Shown here: one piece after another, positions 36,109 through 43,801 of the stretch
How the letters are laid out: the number at the start of each line of letters is the position of its first letter
Numbering within the stretch: position 1 is the first letter of the stretch
NCBI GenBank assembly: GCA_031416415.1
Contig: JANOTP010000166.1
Coordinates: forward strand, 1 to 56,169
Source of the DNA: JANYCO01 sp031416415
GTDB lineage: Bacteria; Bacteroidota; Bacteroidia; Cytophagales; Cytophagaceae
Direction of reading: 5' to 3'
Length of the DNA stretch: 56,169 nt
Notes under the pieces: model-generated
Database searches by the model: none
Seen by the model: only the letters and a program-made list of their open reading frames with translations
What the model was told of the DNA's origin: nothing
Program-made: the position numbers and the translations under genes

Positions 36109-36225
36109 ACTAATTCAATGCTTCGGGAAGAAAGCTTTTGGAAATTAAGAAGGACAAATTTGTCATTTTAGTTTTTGCAAATTTCTTATCGGCATTAAAC
36201 AAAACTTTTATAAGGTTGACTGTTT

Positions 36226-38157
36226 ATGCTTAAAAAAATTAATGTTGTACTACATTTTATTGCTATTTATTTATTGACGCTGACGGCTAACGCTCAGTCG
36301 TTAGTTAAAGACTCAGTGCATACTATTGAAGAAGTCATTGTCTCATCAAATAGATTAAATCGCTTTTCCACCGGTAGCAAAATAGAAGAAATTGACTCAT
36401 CTATTATTGCACAAAATGCCAATAATTCAATTTCCGATTTATTGGCAAACCAAAGTCAAGTTTTTATTAAAAGCTATAGTATAGCAGGTCTATCAACGCC
36501 TTCATTTCGCGGCACCAACGCCAGCCAAACGGCAATTTTGTGGAATGGATTTAACATCTCAAGTCCAATGAATGGAGGTCAAGATTTAGCGTTATTACCT
36601 GTCAATTTTGTAAATAATATAAAACTTCAATTTGGAGGAGCTGGTGCCCTCTGGGGCAGTGGAGCGGTTGGTGGAACGATACATTTAATTAATGTTCCTG
36701 AGTTTAACAAAGGATATTCAGCAGCTACATCCTTGAGTTTAGGAAGTTTTGAAGACCAACAAGAAAACTTTGAACTAGGAATCAGTAAAAAGAAATTCAT
36801 CTCCACTACTAAATTTTTTCATCATGAAGCAAAAAATAATTTCTCTTATATAAATATTGCGGAATATGGGAAACCAGAGCAGCGAATTAAAAACGCCTCT
36901 TTTAATCAAACAGGAATTTTGCAAGAGAATTATTTTAAATTAACAAAAAACCAAAATTTAAGTTTTCGCATTTGGTATCAAGATAATAATCGCCAACTAC
37001 CCGCAAGCATGATTGTAGCGGCTAGTAAGGCAACACAAAATGATAAAGCCTTACGTTCAACATTAGAATGGCAATTACTAAAAGAGAAAAACGCTTACTT
37101 TATTCGCGTTGCCTATTTCGACGAAACCTTAAATTATAAGGACCCTCTCATAAATTTAATTTCGAGTAGTCAATCGAAAGCATTTATTTCAGAAACAGAA
37201 GTAAAAATAAAATTAACCAGTAATCAGCTTTTAAATATTGGAATAAATAATACTTACAACACAGCCATAACAGAGAGCTACGTAAATCGACCTACCCAAA
37301 ACAGAACTGCTTTTTTTGGTTCTTATCAACTAAAAAACAAACGTTCTACGCTTAAAACGACAACCTCTATTCGCAAAGAACTAATAAGTAATGGAGCAAA
37401 TCCATTCACTGCATCTTTTGGTATAGAAGGTTGGTTGTTACAAAGAATAAGAATAAAAGGAAATGCTTCGAAAAACTACCGACTCCCTACCTTCAATGAT
37501 TTATATTGGGCTCAAGGAGGTAATCCAACTTTATTGCCTGAGCAAGGGTATAATGAAGAAGTAGGTTTAGCCTACGTGGTTTGCAAAGAAAAAATCTCAT
37601 TAGAAGCAGGGGTAACTAAATTCAACAGCAATGTATCCAACTGGATCATGTGGGTACCGAATAATGTCGGCATCTGGTCACCAGAGAATATTGCAAAAGT
37701 ATGGTCTAGGGGAGAAGAGTATGATTTAAAATTTTATTACACATTAAAAAAAATAAAATTTAATCTAGCAATACATTATCACTATATCAGAACCACCAAC
37801 GAAGAAATCAACACAGCAGATCAAAGTGCTTTGCATAAACAATTAATGTATACACCAACAGGCAAAGGTATTTCCAATATAGGAATTGAATACAGAAGAT
37901 TCAGAATTGCGTGTACTTATAACTATGTAGATTATAGATATACAACATCAAACAATTCACAATACTTAGAGCCATACCAGACTCTAGGCCTTGACATCAG
38001 CAAAACATTAATATTGCCACACCTTATATTAAAAACATACTTTCAAATCAATAACCTTACAAATGAATCTTATCAACTAATCGCTTACTATCCTATACCT
38101 AGAAAAAGTATTCAAGCAGGTATTACAATTAACTTTAATAAACCAAACAAAAAATGA
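36226..38157 (+). CDS. btuB: BtuB-like TonB-dependent cobalamin receptor
   Basis: Outer-membrane TonB-dependent receptor importing cobalamin or other corrinoids. The 643 residues have a signal peptide (MLKKINVVLHFIAIYLLTLT then ANAQ), a TonB-box-like IEEVIVSSNRLNR, the plug with SFRGTNASQTAILWNGFNI and GAGALWGSGAVGGTIHLIN, and a barrel ending with AGITINFNKPNKK. The substrate is assigned by the cobalamin riboswitch immediately upstream and the downstream B12 genes, not by a substrate motif. Its stop overlaps the start of the BtuG-like lipoprotein by four bases (ATGA), so the two are translationally coupled. Confidence 0.93.
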   Translation: MLKKINVVLHFIAIYLLTLTANAQSLVKDSVHTIEEVIVSSNRLNRFSTGSKIEEIDSSIIAQNANNSISDLLANQSQVFIKSYSIAGLSTPSFRGTNASQTAILWNGFNISSPMNGGQDLALLPVNFVNNIKLQFGGAGALWGSGAVGGTIHLINVPEFNKGYSAATSLSLGSFEDQQENFELGISKKKFISTTKFFHHEAKNNFSYINIAEYGKPEQRIKNASFNQTGILQENYFKLTKNQNLSFRIWYQDNNRQLPASMIVAASKATQNDKALRSTLEWQLLKEKNAYFIRVAYFDETLNYKDPLINLISSSQSKAFISETEVKIKLTSNQLLNIGINNTYNTAITESYVNRPTQNRTAFFGSYQLKNKRSTLKTTTSIRKELISNGANPFTASFGIEGWLLQRIRIKGNASKNYRLPTFNDLYWAQGGNPTLLPEQGYNEEVGLAYVVCKEKISLEAGVTKFNSNVSNWIMWVPNNVGIWSPENIAKVWSRGEEYDLKFYYTLKKIKFNLAIHYHYIRTTNEEINTADQSALHKQLMYTPTGKGISNIGIEYRRFRIACTYNYVDYRYTTSNNSQYLEPYQTLGLDISKTLILPHLILKTYFQINNLTNESYQLIAYYPIPRKSIQAGITINFNKPNKK

Positions 38158-39239
38158 ATTCATTAAATAAATCAATTAAAACTATTCTTCTGATTGGAGG
38201 AATTGCTCTTGCAACAACCTTGGTTTCTTGCAAAAAGAAAAAGACAGAGGCTGTAACACCTGTAGTTTCATACGAATCAGGAGTATTAGTGGTCAACGAA
38301 GGTCCATTTGGATCTGGTACAGGCACTGTAAGCCATTACAACAAAAACAGTCAAGTAGTAACAAACGATATATTTCAATTGACAAACCAATTTCCATTAG
38401 GCAATATTGTTCAATCAATAAATTTTATCAATGGCAAAGGTTATATAGTAGTAAATAATACAAATAAAATAATAATAGTAGAACAAAATGATTTCAAATA
38501 CACTGGAACTATTACTGGCTTTGCTTCACCTAGAACTATTTTACAAATAGATAACGATAAAGCTTATGTAACCGAATGGGGTTCGGGTGGATTTGGAAAA
38601 ATTAATATACTTAATCTTTCAACAAATACTATTTCTGGTTCTATAGCCATTCAAAGAAGTGGTCCAGAAAATATGCTTAAAAAAGGCAACTTAGTTTATG
38701 TAACTTGTAAAGGTGGTTATGGAGCTGATTCTGTTGTAACTGTTATAAACTCTTCTACAGATGCTATTGTTACAAACATTACTGTTGGTGCAAATCCAGA
38801 TGATATTAAAGAAGACATAAACGGAGACATTTGGATTTTATGTGCAGGAAAATATAAAAGTGATTATAGCAGCCTAGAAATACCTGGAAGCCTTGCTAAA
38901 ATAAATCCTACTAACAATGCAGTGACCACTTCATTTAGCTTTAGTTCAATTTATTCTCAACCAGCAGGCTTAGAACTAAACTCCGCAAAAGATAAACTTT
39001 ATTTTAATTACGATGGAGGTATTAATTCACAATCTATAACTACAACAAGCCTTGACAACACAATCTTAGTTGCTCGTAATTTCTACAGTTTAGGCATAGA
39101 CCCTACTACAAATATAATCTACGCTGGCGATGCTGGAAATTATTCTAGCGAAGGCAAGGTAATCCGTTATTCGTCGAATGGCTTGAAAATTGACAGCTTA
39201 AACGTAGGAATTATACCCGGAAGCTTTTATTTTAAATAA
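38154..39239 (+). CDS. BtuG-like beta-propeller lipoprotein (DUF5074/YncE-like)
   Basis: A 361-residue surface lipoprotein: signal peptide with lipobox LVSC (Cys26) and a beta-propeller of YncE/DUF5074 type. Repeats such as GKINILNLSTNTISGSIAI, SVVTVINSSTDAIVTNITVG and GSLAKINPTNNAVTTSFSF mark successive blades, seen as hydrophobic-strand/N-x-T repeats across residues 60-330. In Bacteroides, a propeller lipoprotein called BtuG sits on BtuB and captures B12 with very high affinity; this is known for that family. The four-base overlap with the BtuB-like gene makes this the probable functional equivalent here. Orthology is inferred from fold and position. Confidence 0.8.
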   Translation: MNSLNKSIKTILLIGGIALATTLVSCKKKKTEAVTPVVSYESGVLVVNEGPFGSGTGTVSHYNKNSQVVTNDIFQLTNQFPLGNIVQSINFINGKGYIVVNNTNKIIIVEQNDFKYTGTITGFASPRTILQIDNDKAYVTEWGSGGFGKINILNLSTNTISGSIAIQRSGPENMLKKGNLVYVTCKGGYGADSVVTVINSSTDAIVTNITVGANPDDIKEDINGDIWILCAGKYKSDYSSLEIPGSLAKINPTNNAVTTSFSFSSIYSQPAGLELNSAKDKLYFNYDGGINSQSITTTSLDNTILVARNFYSLGIDPTTNIIYAGDAGNYSSEGKVIRYSSNGLKIDSLNVGIIPGSFYFK

Positions 39240-39282
39240 TACGATAAATTGTTTTTCTTAACTAATTTTAAATTTATTCACT

Positions 39283-39855
39283 ATGATAAAGAAAATCCCC
39301 ATTCGTTTTTATGTCTTGGCAGCAATGATATTGGTAGCTGGACTAAGTCGACTAGTAGTACATCTTGACAATTTTACACCTATAGGAGCAATGGCATTAT
39401 TTGGCGGAGCTTATTTCTCTTCTAAATGGAAAGCTTATTTATTACCATTACTATCGTTGTTTTTAAGCGACATGGTAATCCAAGGTATTGTTCTTCAAGG
39501 AAAATATGGATTTCCATTATACGACGGTTGGTATTGGGTATATGGAACATTTGCATTGATAGTATTATTTGGAAACTACCTAATCAAAAAAATAACTATC
39601 TCAAATGTACTACTAGCTTCTATTGTTGCAGCCTTAGCTCATTGGATCATAACAGATTTTTGGGTTTGGTATTCAGGATGCAATGTCGCCCTCTACACAA
39701 AAGATTTCAAAGGATTTGTTTTATGTTATACCATGGCAATTCCATACATGATAAATTTCTTATTAGGGACCGTCTTTTATTCGGCGCTATTATTCGGTAG
39801 CTTTGAATTAATACAACGCCGTTTTCCAATCTTATCTAAACAAATAAACGCTTGA
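39283..39855 (+). CDS. DUF6580 membrane protein, candidate cobalamin-linked transporter component
   Basis: A 190-residue inner-membrane protein with about five or six hydrophobic helices. It carries the DUF6580-like block HLDNFTPIGAMALFGGAYF near the N terminus, FLSDMVIQG, GWYWVYG and an AHWIITDFWVWYSG stretch. It lies within a riboswitch-led B12 operon, 43 bases after the BtuG-like gene, and overlaps the next start by four bases. The size, helix number and setting recall substrate-specific (S) components of ECF transporters, but no ECF ATPase or T component lies in the window. I infer, not show, that it helps move corrinoids across the inner membrane. Confidence 0.75.
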   Translation: MIKKIPIRFYVLAAMILVAGLSRLVVHLDNFTPIGAMALFGGAYFSSKWKAYLLPLLSLFLSDMVIQGIVLQGKYGFPLYDGWYWVYGTFALIVLFGNYLIKKITISNVLLASIVAALAHWIITDFWVWYSGCNVALYTKDFKGFVLCYTMAIPYMINFLLGTVFYSALLFGSFELIQRRFPILSKQINA

Positions 39856-40790
39856 TAAAAGCTTGTTCATTTCTACCTGCAGCTACGCAGATGATCTATG
39901 ACATGGGCTTAGATCATCTGCTGCATGGCATAACCTTTGAGTGTCCTCCAAAAGCCCTTTTAGAAAAACAAAAAGTGGTGCGCTGCATCATGGAAGGAAA
40001 AACACTTACGAGTACTGAAATTGATACACTATTTTCTGCCAGTAAAAGAGAGGGTAAAAGTTTATACTATGTCGACGAACCAATCTTACAAAAAATTGAG
40101 CCGGATGTAATTTTTACACAAGACACTTGCGAAGTTTGTCAAATCGATACCGCTTGTACAGCAGCGGCTGTATCTAAACTTTCAAAACTGCCAAAATTAA
40201 TTTCGTTAAGCCCAAATAGTTTACAGGACGTATTCGATTGTGCTATTACTATTGCAACAGCATTAAACGAAGAAGCTAGTGCTTATAACTATTTGACTCC
40301 TTTACAAGATCGATTAAAATTCATATTGGATAAACTCAGAGCTCATAAAGCTCCTTTAAAAAGAGTTATGTTGATGGAATGGATCGAGCCTATTTATAAT
40401 TGTGGGCACTGGATCCCTCATCAAATAGCTTATGCTGGCGGAGTAGACATGCTTTCAAATCCTTCTGGTGACAGTATAGTTACGCAATGGGACAAAATAA
40501 AACTATACGATCCCGAAGTACTTGTAATAGCTCCTTGTGGTTTTCATATTCAAAGAGCACAAGAGGAACTGTTTTTACTCAAACAAAAATCCGGATGGAA
40601 CAATTTACTTGCCGTTAAGTTAGGACAAGTTTATTTAGCGGACTACGATTTATTTACTCAACCATCGGCATCTACTTTAGTCAGTGGCGTAGAATTATTA
40701 GCAGCCCTATTTCATCCTACTATCTTTACTGTACCTCTTCACTTAAAAGACAAATATTTATCTCTTGATAATATTGCTGTAGTAGTATAA
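39852..40790 (+). CDS. BtuF-like cobalamin-binding protein without signal peptide
   Basis: A 312-residue periplasmic-binding-protein-fold (class III, BtuF/FecB-like) protein. It begins directly in the fold, MIKACSFLPAATQMIYDMGL, and lacks any hydrophobic signal sequence or lipobox. Family motifs include the Cys cluster FTQDTCEVCQIDTAC, SLSPNSLQDVF and LGQVYLADYDLFTQPSA. The start is TTG, overlapping the DUF6580 stop (TTGA). Signal-less cobalamin-binding proteins of this type exist in other phyla with unclear roles, perhaps corrinoid carriage in the cytosol. No BtuC or BtuD ABC partner is nearby. Alternative: export by an unrecognised route. Confidence 0.82.
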   Translation: MIKACSFLPAATQMIYDMGLDHLLHGITFECPPKALLEKQKVVRCIMEGKTLTSTEIDTLFSASKREGKSLYYVDEPILQKIEPDVIFTQDTCEVCQIDTACTAAAVSKLSKLPKLISLSPNSLQDVFDCAITIATALNEEASAYNYLTPLQDRLKFILDKLRAHKAPLKRVMLMEWIEPIYNCGHWIPHQIAYAGGVDMLSNPSGDSIVTQWDKIKLYDPEVLVIAPCGFHIQRAQEELFLLKQKSGWNNLLAVKLGQVYLADYDLFTQPSASTLVSGVELLAALFHPTIFTVPLHLKDKYLSLDNIAVVV

Positions 40791-40793
40791 AAC

Positions 40794-41168
40794 ATGACCA
40801 TACAAAAAAAATGTTCTTCTTGTTTAACATTATTTGAGTGTGGTGATACTGCTATTTCATTTTGTTGGTGTAATCAATACCCTGCAATTTTCAATCTAGC
40901 TACTACTCAAGATTGCCTTTGTCCTAAATGTTTACATCAGGCGACTATTGAAAAAATAGATTCTTATGTAACGGACATAAACAAAAATGGAATAGAAAAT
41001 AATAGTGCTGCTGAATTAAAAACTTCAACTGACTATATTATTGACATTGATTATTACATAGAGAATGGACTTTGGGTATTTACCGCTTGGCACCATTTAA
41101 AAAGAGGCAGTTGTTGTAAAAGTGGATGCAGGCATTGTCCTTATGGATTTACAAAAGAAAAATTATGA
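40794..41168 (+). CDS. Cys-rich CWC-DUF5522 fusion protein
   Basis: A 124-residue cytosolic protein with two Cys-rich halves. Residues 1-50 form the CWC domain (KKCSSCLTLFECGD, FCWCNQYP, DCLCPKCL), likely binding zinc or iron. Residues about 75-124 match DUF5522: DYYIENGLWVFTAWHHLKRG then SCCKSGCRHCPYGF. Both domains are often separate proteins in this phylum; here they are one chain. It starts three bases after the BtuF-like gene and its stop overlaps the cobU start (ATGA). Function unknown; the B12 operon position suggests a metal or cobalt-linked role (inference). Confidence 0.82.
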   Translation: MTIQKKCSSCLTLFECGDTAISFCWCNQYPAIFNLATTQDCLCPKCLHQATIEKIDSYVTDINKNGIENNSAAELKTSTDYIIDIDYYIENGLWVFTAWHHLKRGSCCKSGCRHCPYGFTKEKL

Positions 41169-41668
41169 TCTATTATATTACGGGAGGAGAGCGATCGGGG
41201 AAAAGCAACTATGCTCAAAAATTAGCATTAACATTATCGGAATCGCCTCTGTATATTGCTACTGCTCGCCATTGGGACGATGATTTCAAAAATAGAATTA
41301 AGAAACACCAACAAGACCGTGACGATCGATGGACGAGTATTGAAGAAGAAAAAAACATTCATTTACTAGAGTTAAAAAACAAAGTAGCCGTTATTGATTG
41401 TGTCACCTTGTGGCTTACAAATTTCTATATAGACAATAATTACGAGGTAGACACTTCACTAACTCAAGCAAAAAATACCTTTGATGAATTAGCATTAATT
41501 AATTCTACAATCATTATTATTTCAAATGAAATAGGAATGGGCGTTCATGCAGAAACTACCATTGGGAGAAAATTCGTTGAACTTCAAGGTTGGATGAATC
41601 AGTATATTGCAAAAAAAGCAGACAAAGCTATCTTTATGGTTTCGGGAATACCTCTAACATTAAAATAA
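41165..41668 (+). CDS. cobU: Adenosylcobinamide kinase / adenosylcobinamide-phosphate guanylyltransferase
   Basis: Cytosolic bifunctional enzyme that phosphorylates adenosylcobinamide and then adds GMP to give adenosylcobinamide-GDP, the CobS substrate. The 167 residues show the P-loop GGERSGKS, the IATARHWDDDF block with the guanylated His region, CVTLWLTN and NEIGMGVHAET. I chose ATG 41165, which overlaps the preceding stop (ATGA), over the in-frame start at 41126. It belongs with cobT, cobS and cobC but is in the riboswitch operon rather than with them. It overlaps the next start by one base. Confidence 0.96.
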   Translation: MIYYITGGERSGKSNYAQKLALTLSESPLYIATARHWDDDFKNRIKKHQQDRDDRWTSIEEEKNIHLLELKNKVAVIDCVTLWLTNFYIDNNYEVDTSLTQAKNTFDELALINSTIIIISNEIGMGVHAETTIGRKFVELQGWMNQYIAKKADKAIFMVSGIPLTLK

Positions 41669-42396
41669 TGATTGGGCAAAAAGCTTATATGAATTGGAGC
41701 GGAGGGAAAGATTCTTCGTTAGCCCTTATGAAAGTCATGTCAGACGATGAGTTTCAGATAACACACTTATTAACATCTGTGAATAAGGTACACAATAGAA
41801 TTTCTATGCATGGTGTACGCAGAGAATTATTAGAAAAACAAGCAGAAGCTATTGGAATTCCGCTTACAACAATTGAACTTCCGGAACAACCCAGCATGGA
41901 AGAATACGAACAACTAATGTCGGACAAAGTTCAAAAACTAAAAGCATTAGATATTAATCATACTATTTTTGGCGATATCTTTTTAGAAGATTTACGAACA
42001 TACCGTGAGAATAAATTAATTTCGCTAGAAATAAAAGCTCATTTCCCTTTATGGAAAATTCCTACTACAGAACTTATGCAATCATTTATTCAACAAGGGT
42101 TCAAAGCAATAGTAGTTTGTGTAAACGGAAATTATTTAGATAAGTCCTTTTGTGGAAGAGAAATTGATCAATCCTTTATAAATGATTTACCCCCCAATGT
42201 AGACGTGTGTGGAGAAAATGGAGAATACCATTCATTTGTTTATGAAGGTCCAATTTTTAAACAACCAATTTTATTTTCCAAAGGAGAAATTGTACATAGA
42301 ACTTATAAAAATCCCAGCTCAAGTACTACTTCTACTTGTAGTACTTCGAATAAAGAAAAAGAAGAATATGGATTTTACTTTTGTGATTTGAAATAG
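41668..42396 (+). CDS. PP-loop ATPase of the diphthine--ammonia ligase-like family (MJ0570 type)
   Basis: A 242-residue ATP-pyrophosphatase with the PP-loop SGGKDSSLAL (in YMNWSGGKDSSLAL). The HGVRRELLEKQAEAIGIPL stretch, GDIFLEDLRTYRE, and CGENGEYHSFVYEGP complete the family pattern. Relatives include eukaryotic/archaeal diphthamide synthase; bacteria lack diphthamide, so the function here differs. Members appear in bacterial B12 regulons, where a role in amidation or salvage has been suggested but not shown to my knowledge. The start overlaps the cobU stop by one base (TAATG). It ends the riboswitch operon, and a palindromic terminator overlaps its stop codon. Confidence 0.9.
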   Translation: MIGQKAYMNWSGGKDSSLALMKVMSDDEFQITHLLTSVNKVHNRISMHGVRRELLEKQAEAIGIPLTTIELPEQPSMEEYEQLMSDKVQKLKALDINHTIFGDIFLEDLRTYRENKLISLEIKAHFPLWKIPTTELMQSFIQQGFKAIVVCVNGNYLDKSFCGREIDQSFINDLPPNVDVCGENGEYHSFVYEGPIFKQPILFSKGEIVHRTYKNPSSSTTSTCSTSNKEKEEYGFYFCDLK

Positions 42397-42430
42397 AAAC
42401 ATAACATTGCTAAGCAATGTTATGTTTCTA
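42394..42430. terminator. Terminator-like perfect palindrome at end of B12 operon
   Basis: An 18-bp arm (42394-42411) pairs perfectly with 42413-42430, with a single base between. Its left arm includes the stop codon of the PP-loop gene. It is followed by TTTATTTAATT, T-rich but not a clean T tract. It lies between convergent genes (42396 on plus, 42472 on minus) and may work in both directions. Confidence 0.8.
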
Positions 42431-42471
42431 TTTATTTAATTGTCTTCTATTTGTAGTAAGATTTTGTTCAA

Positions 42472-43479
42472 TTACTTAACTCCAAAATATAAAGGAACAA
42501 GACTTCGTAGTTTCTCTAACGTAGCATTCATAGATAGCTCACTCATTCCTCCAGAAGCATTTGCATGACCACCACCGTTAAAGTGTTCTGCGGCCATTAC
42601 ATTCACAGGATTTTCACTTCCTTTTGAGCGAAACGACATTTTAATTATACCTTCCTTTTCGGAAAGAAAAAAAGCTGCTTTCAACCCTTTAATGGAAAGA
42701 GCGAAATTCACTAATCCATCGGTATCACCTTTTTGATAATTATATTTCGTCAACTCTTCCTCCGTCATAGAAAGAATTGCAACATGATAATCATCAAGAA
42801 TTTCTAATTTTTCACTCATCGCATATCCTTGCAAACGTAGACGTCCTACTGTATTGTTATCGTTCAAATTTTCATGAACCAAATGATGTTTTACTCCCGC
42901 TGCGAGTAATTTAGCAAGTACCTCATGTGTTCTCGATTGAACAGAAGGAAAACGAAAAGAACCCGTATCTGTAAGAATTCCAAGGTACAAGGGTGTTCCG
43001 ACCTTACCATCGAGCAAAATGCCATTCCCAGATTGTTCGATCAATTCATAAATAAGCTGAGCAGTAGAACACACTTCTGTTTCAGAAACAGTTATAAAAG
43101 CAAAATTTTCAGGATTAAGATGATGGTCAATCATGATTTTTTTACAAGTAGCCTTATTCAATAGCTCCTGCATCTCCGCACCTATTCTATCACTAGCATT
43201 ATAATCTAAACAAAAAATAAGATCTGCTTTTTGAAACAGTTCTTCCACTTCTGACGGTGAGGTTTTCATTGTTTTGATGCAATCAATATCTTCTAACCAC
43301 ATTAAATATTCTGGAGCAGGGTCTGGATGACAGATCTTAACAGCCTTGCCTAATTTTTTTATAAATTGAAATAACCCTAATGAGCTCCCTATAGAATCTC
43401 CATCTGGAGATTTATGTGCGGTGATTAATATGTTTGTTGCGGCTAAAATTTCGTGTTCGATTTGTTTGTAACTATTCAT
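42472..43479 (-). CDS. DHH/DHHA1 phosphoesterase, NrnA-like (oligoribonuclease/pAp phosphatase)
   Basis: A 335-residue cytosolic DHH-family phosphoesterase, likely degrading nano-RNA and hydrolysing 3'-phosphoadenosine 5'-phosphate. It contains AHKSPDGDSIGSSLGL (metal-binding Asp), CLDYNASDRIG, the eponymous DHH in MIDHHLNPENFA, and the DHHA1 C-terminal motif GGGHANASGG. Length and motif order match NrnA. It is convergent with the B12 operon and transcribed from an AT-rich 5' spacer in which I found no convincing promoter. Confidence 0.93.
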   Translation of the reverse strand: MNSYKQIEHEILAATNILITAHKSPDGDSIGSSLGLFQFIKKLGKAVKICHPDPAPEYLMWLEDIDCIKTMKTSPSEVEELFQKADLIFCLDYNASDRIGAEMQELLNKATCKKIMIDHHLNPENFAFITVSETEVCSTAQLIYELIEQSGNGILLDGKVGTPLYLGILTDTGSFRFPSVQSRTHEVLAKLLAAGVKHHLVHENLNDNNTVGRLRLQGYAMSEKLEILDDYHVAILSMTEEELTKYNYQKGDTDGLVNFALSIKGLKAAFFLSEKEGIIKMSFRSKGSENPVNVMAAEHFNGGGHANASGGMSELSMNATLEKLRSLVPLYFGVK

Positions 43480-43801
43480 AGTGAACTGCTTGGGATTTGA
43501 GTATTCTAATTTTAATTCTGATTATATAATAAATGATTTTTAACTGGAGTTATATAAATTATGAGGGATAAAGGTATGGATAGTTTAGTAGATTAAAAAC
43601 TGATATTTTATTGTCTTAATTATGTTAATCAGCTACTTAAGTATTTTTTATATAATAAAGACTATTGAAAAACAACAATGAATAAAAATTTATATAATTA
43701 TAGCTTCAATAATAAAATACATCTAATAAATTGCAACCTATTTCGTTGTAGAAATGAATTTAACAACCCTATTTCATTCACTCAGCTGTAAAACACCATT
43801 C
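43480..43801. other. AT-rich spacer, nothing recognised
   Basis: These bases separate nrnA-like and the outer-membrane barrel gene, which diverge. There is no perfect TAnnTTTG box, no long hairpin and no reading frame of note. It must hold both promoters. Confidence 0.5.

Noticed and set aside
41126..41164. Earlier start for cobU at 41126
   Set aside because: The extra residues are a shadow of the end of the CWC-DUF5522 gene; ATG 41165 overlaps its stop as ATGA and begins the P-loop protein properly.
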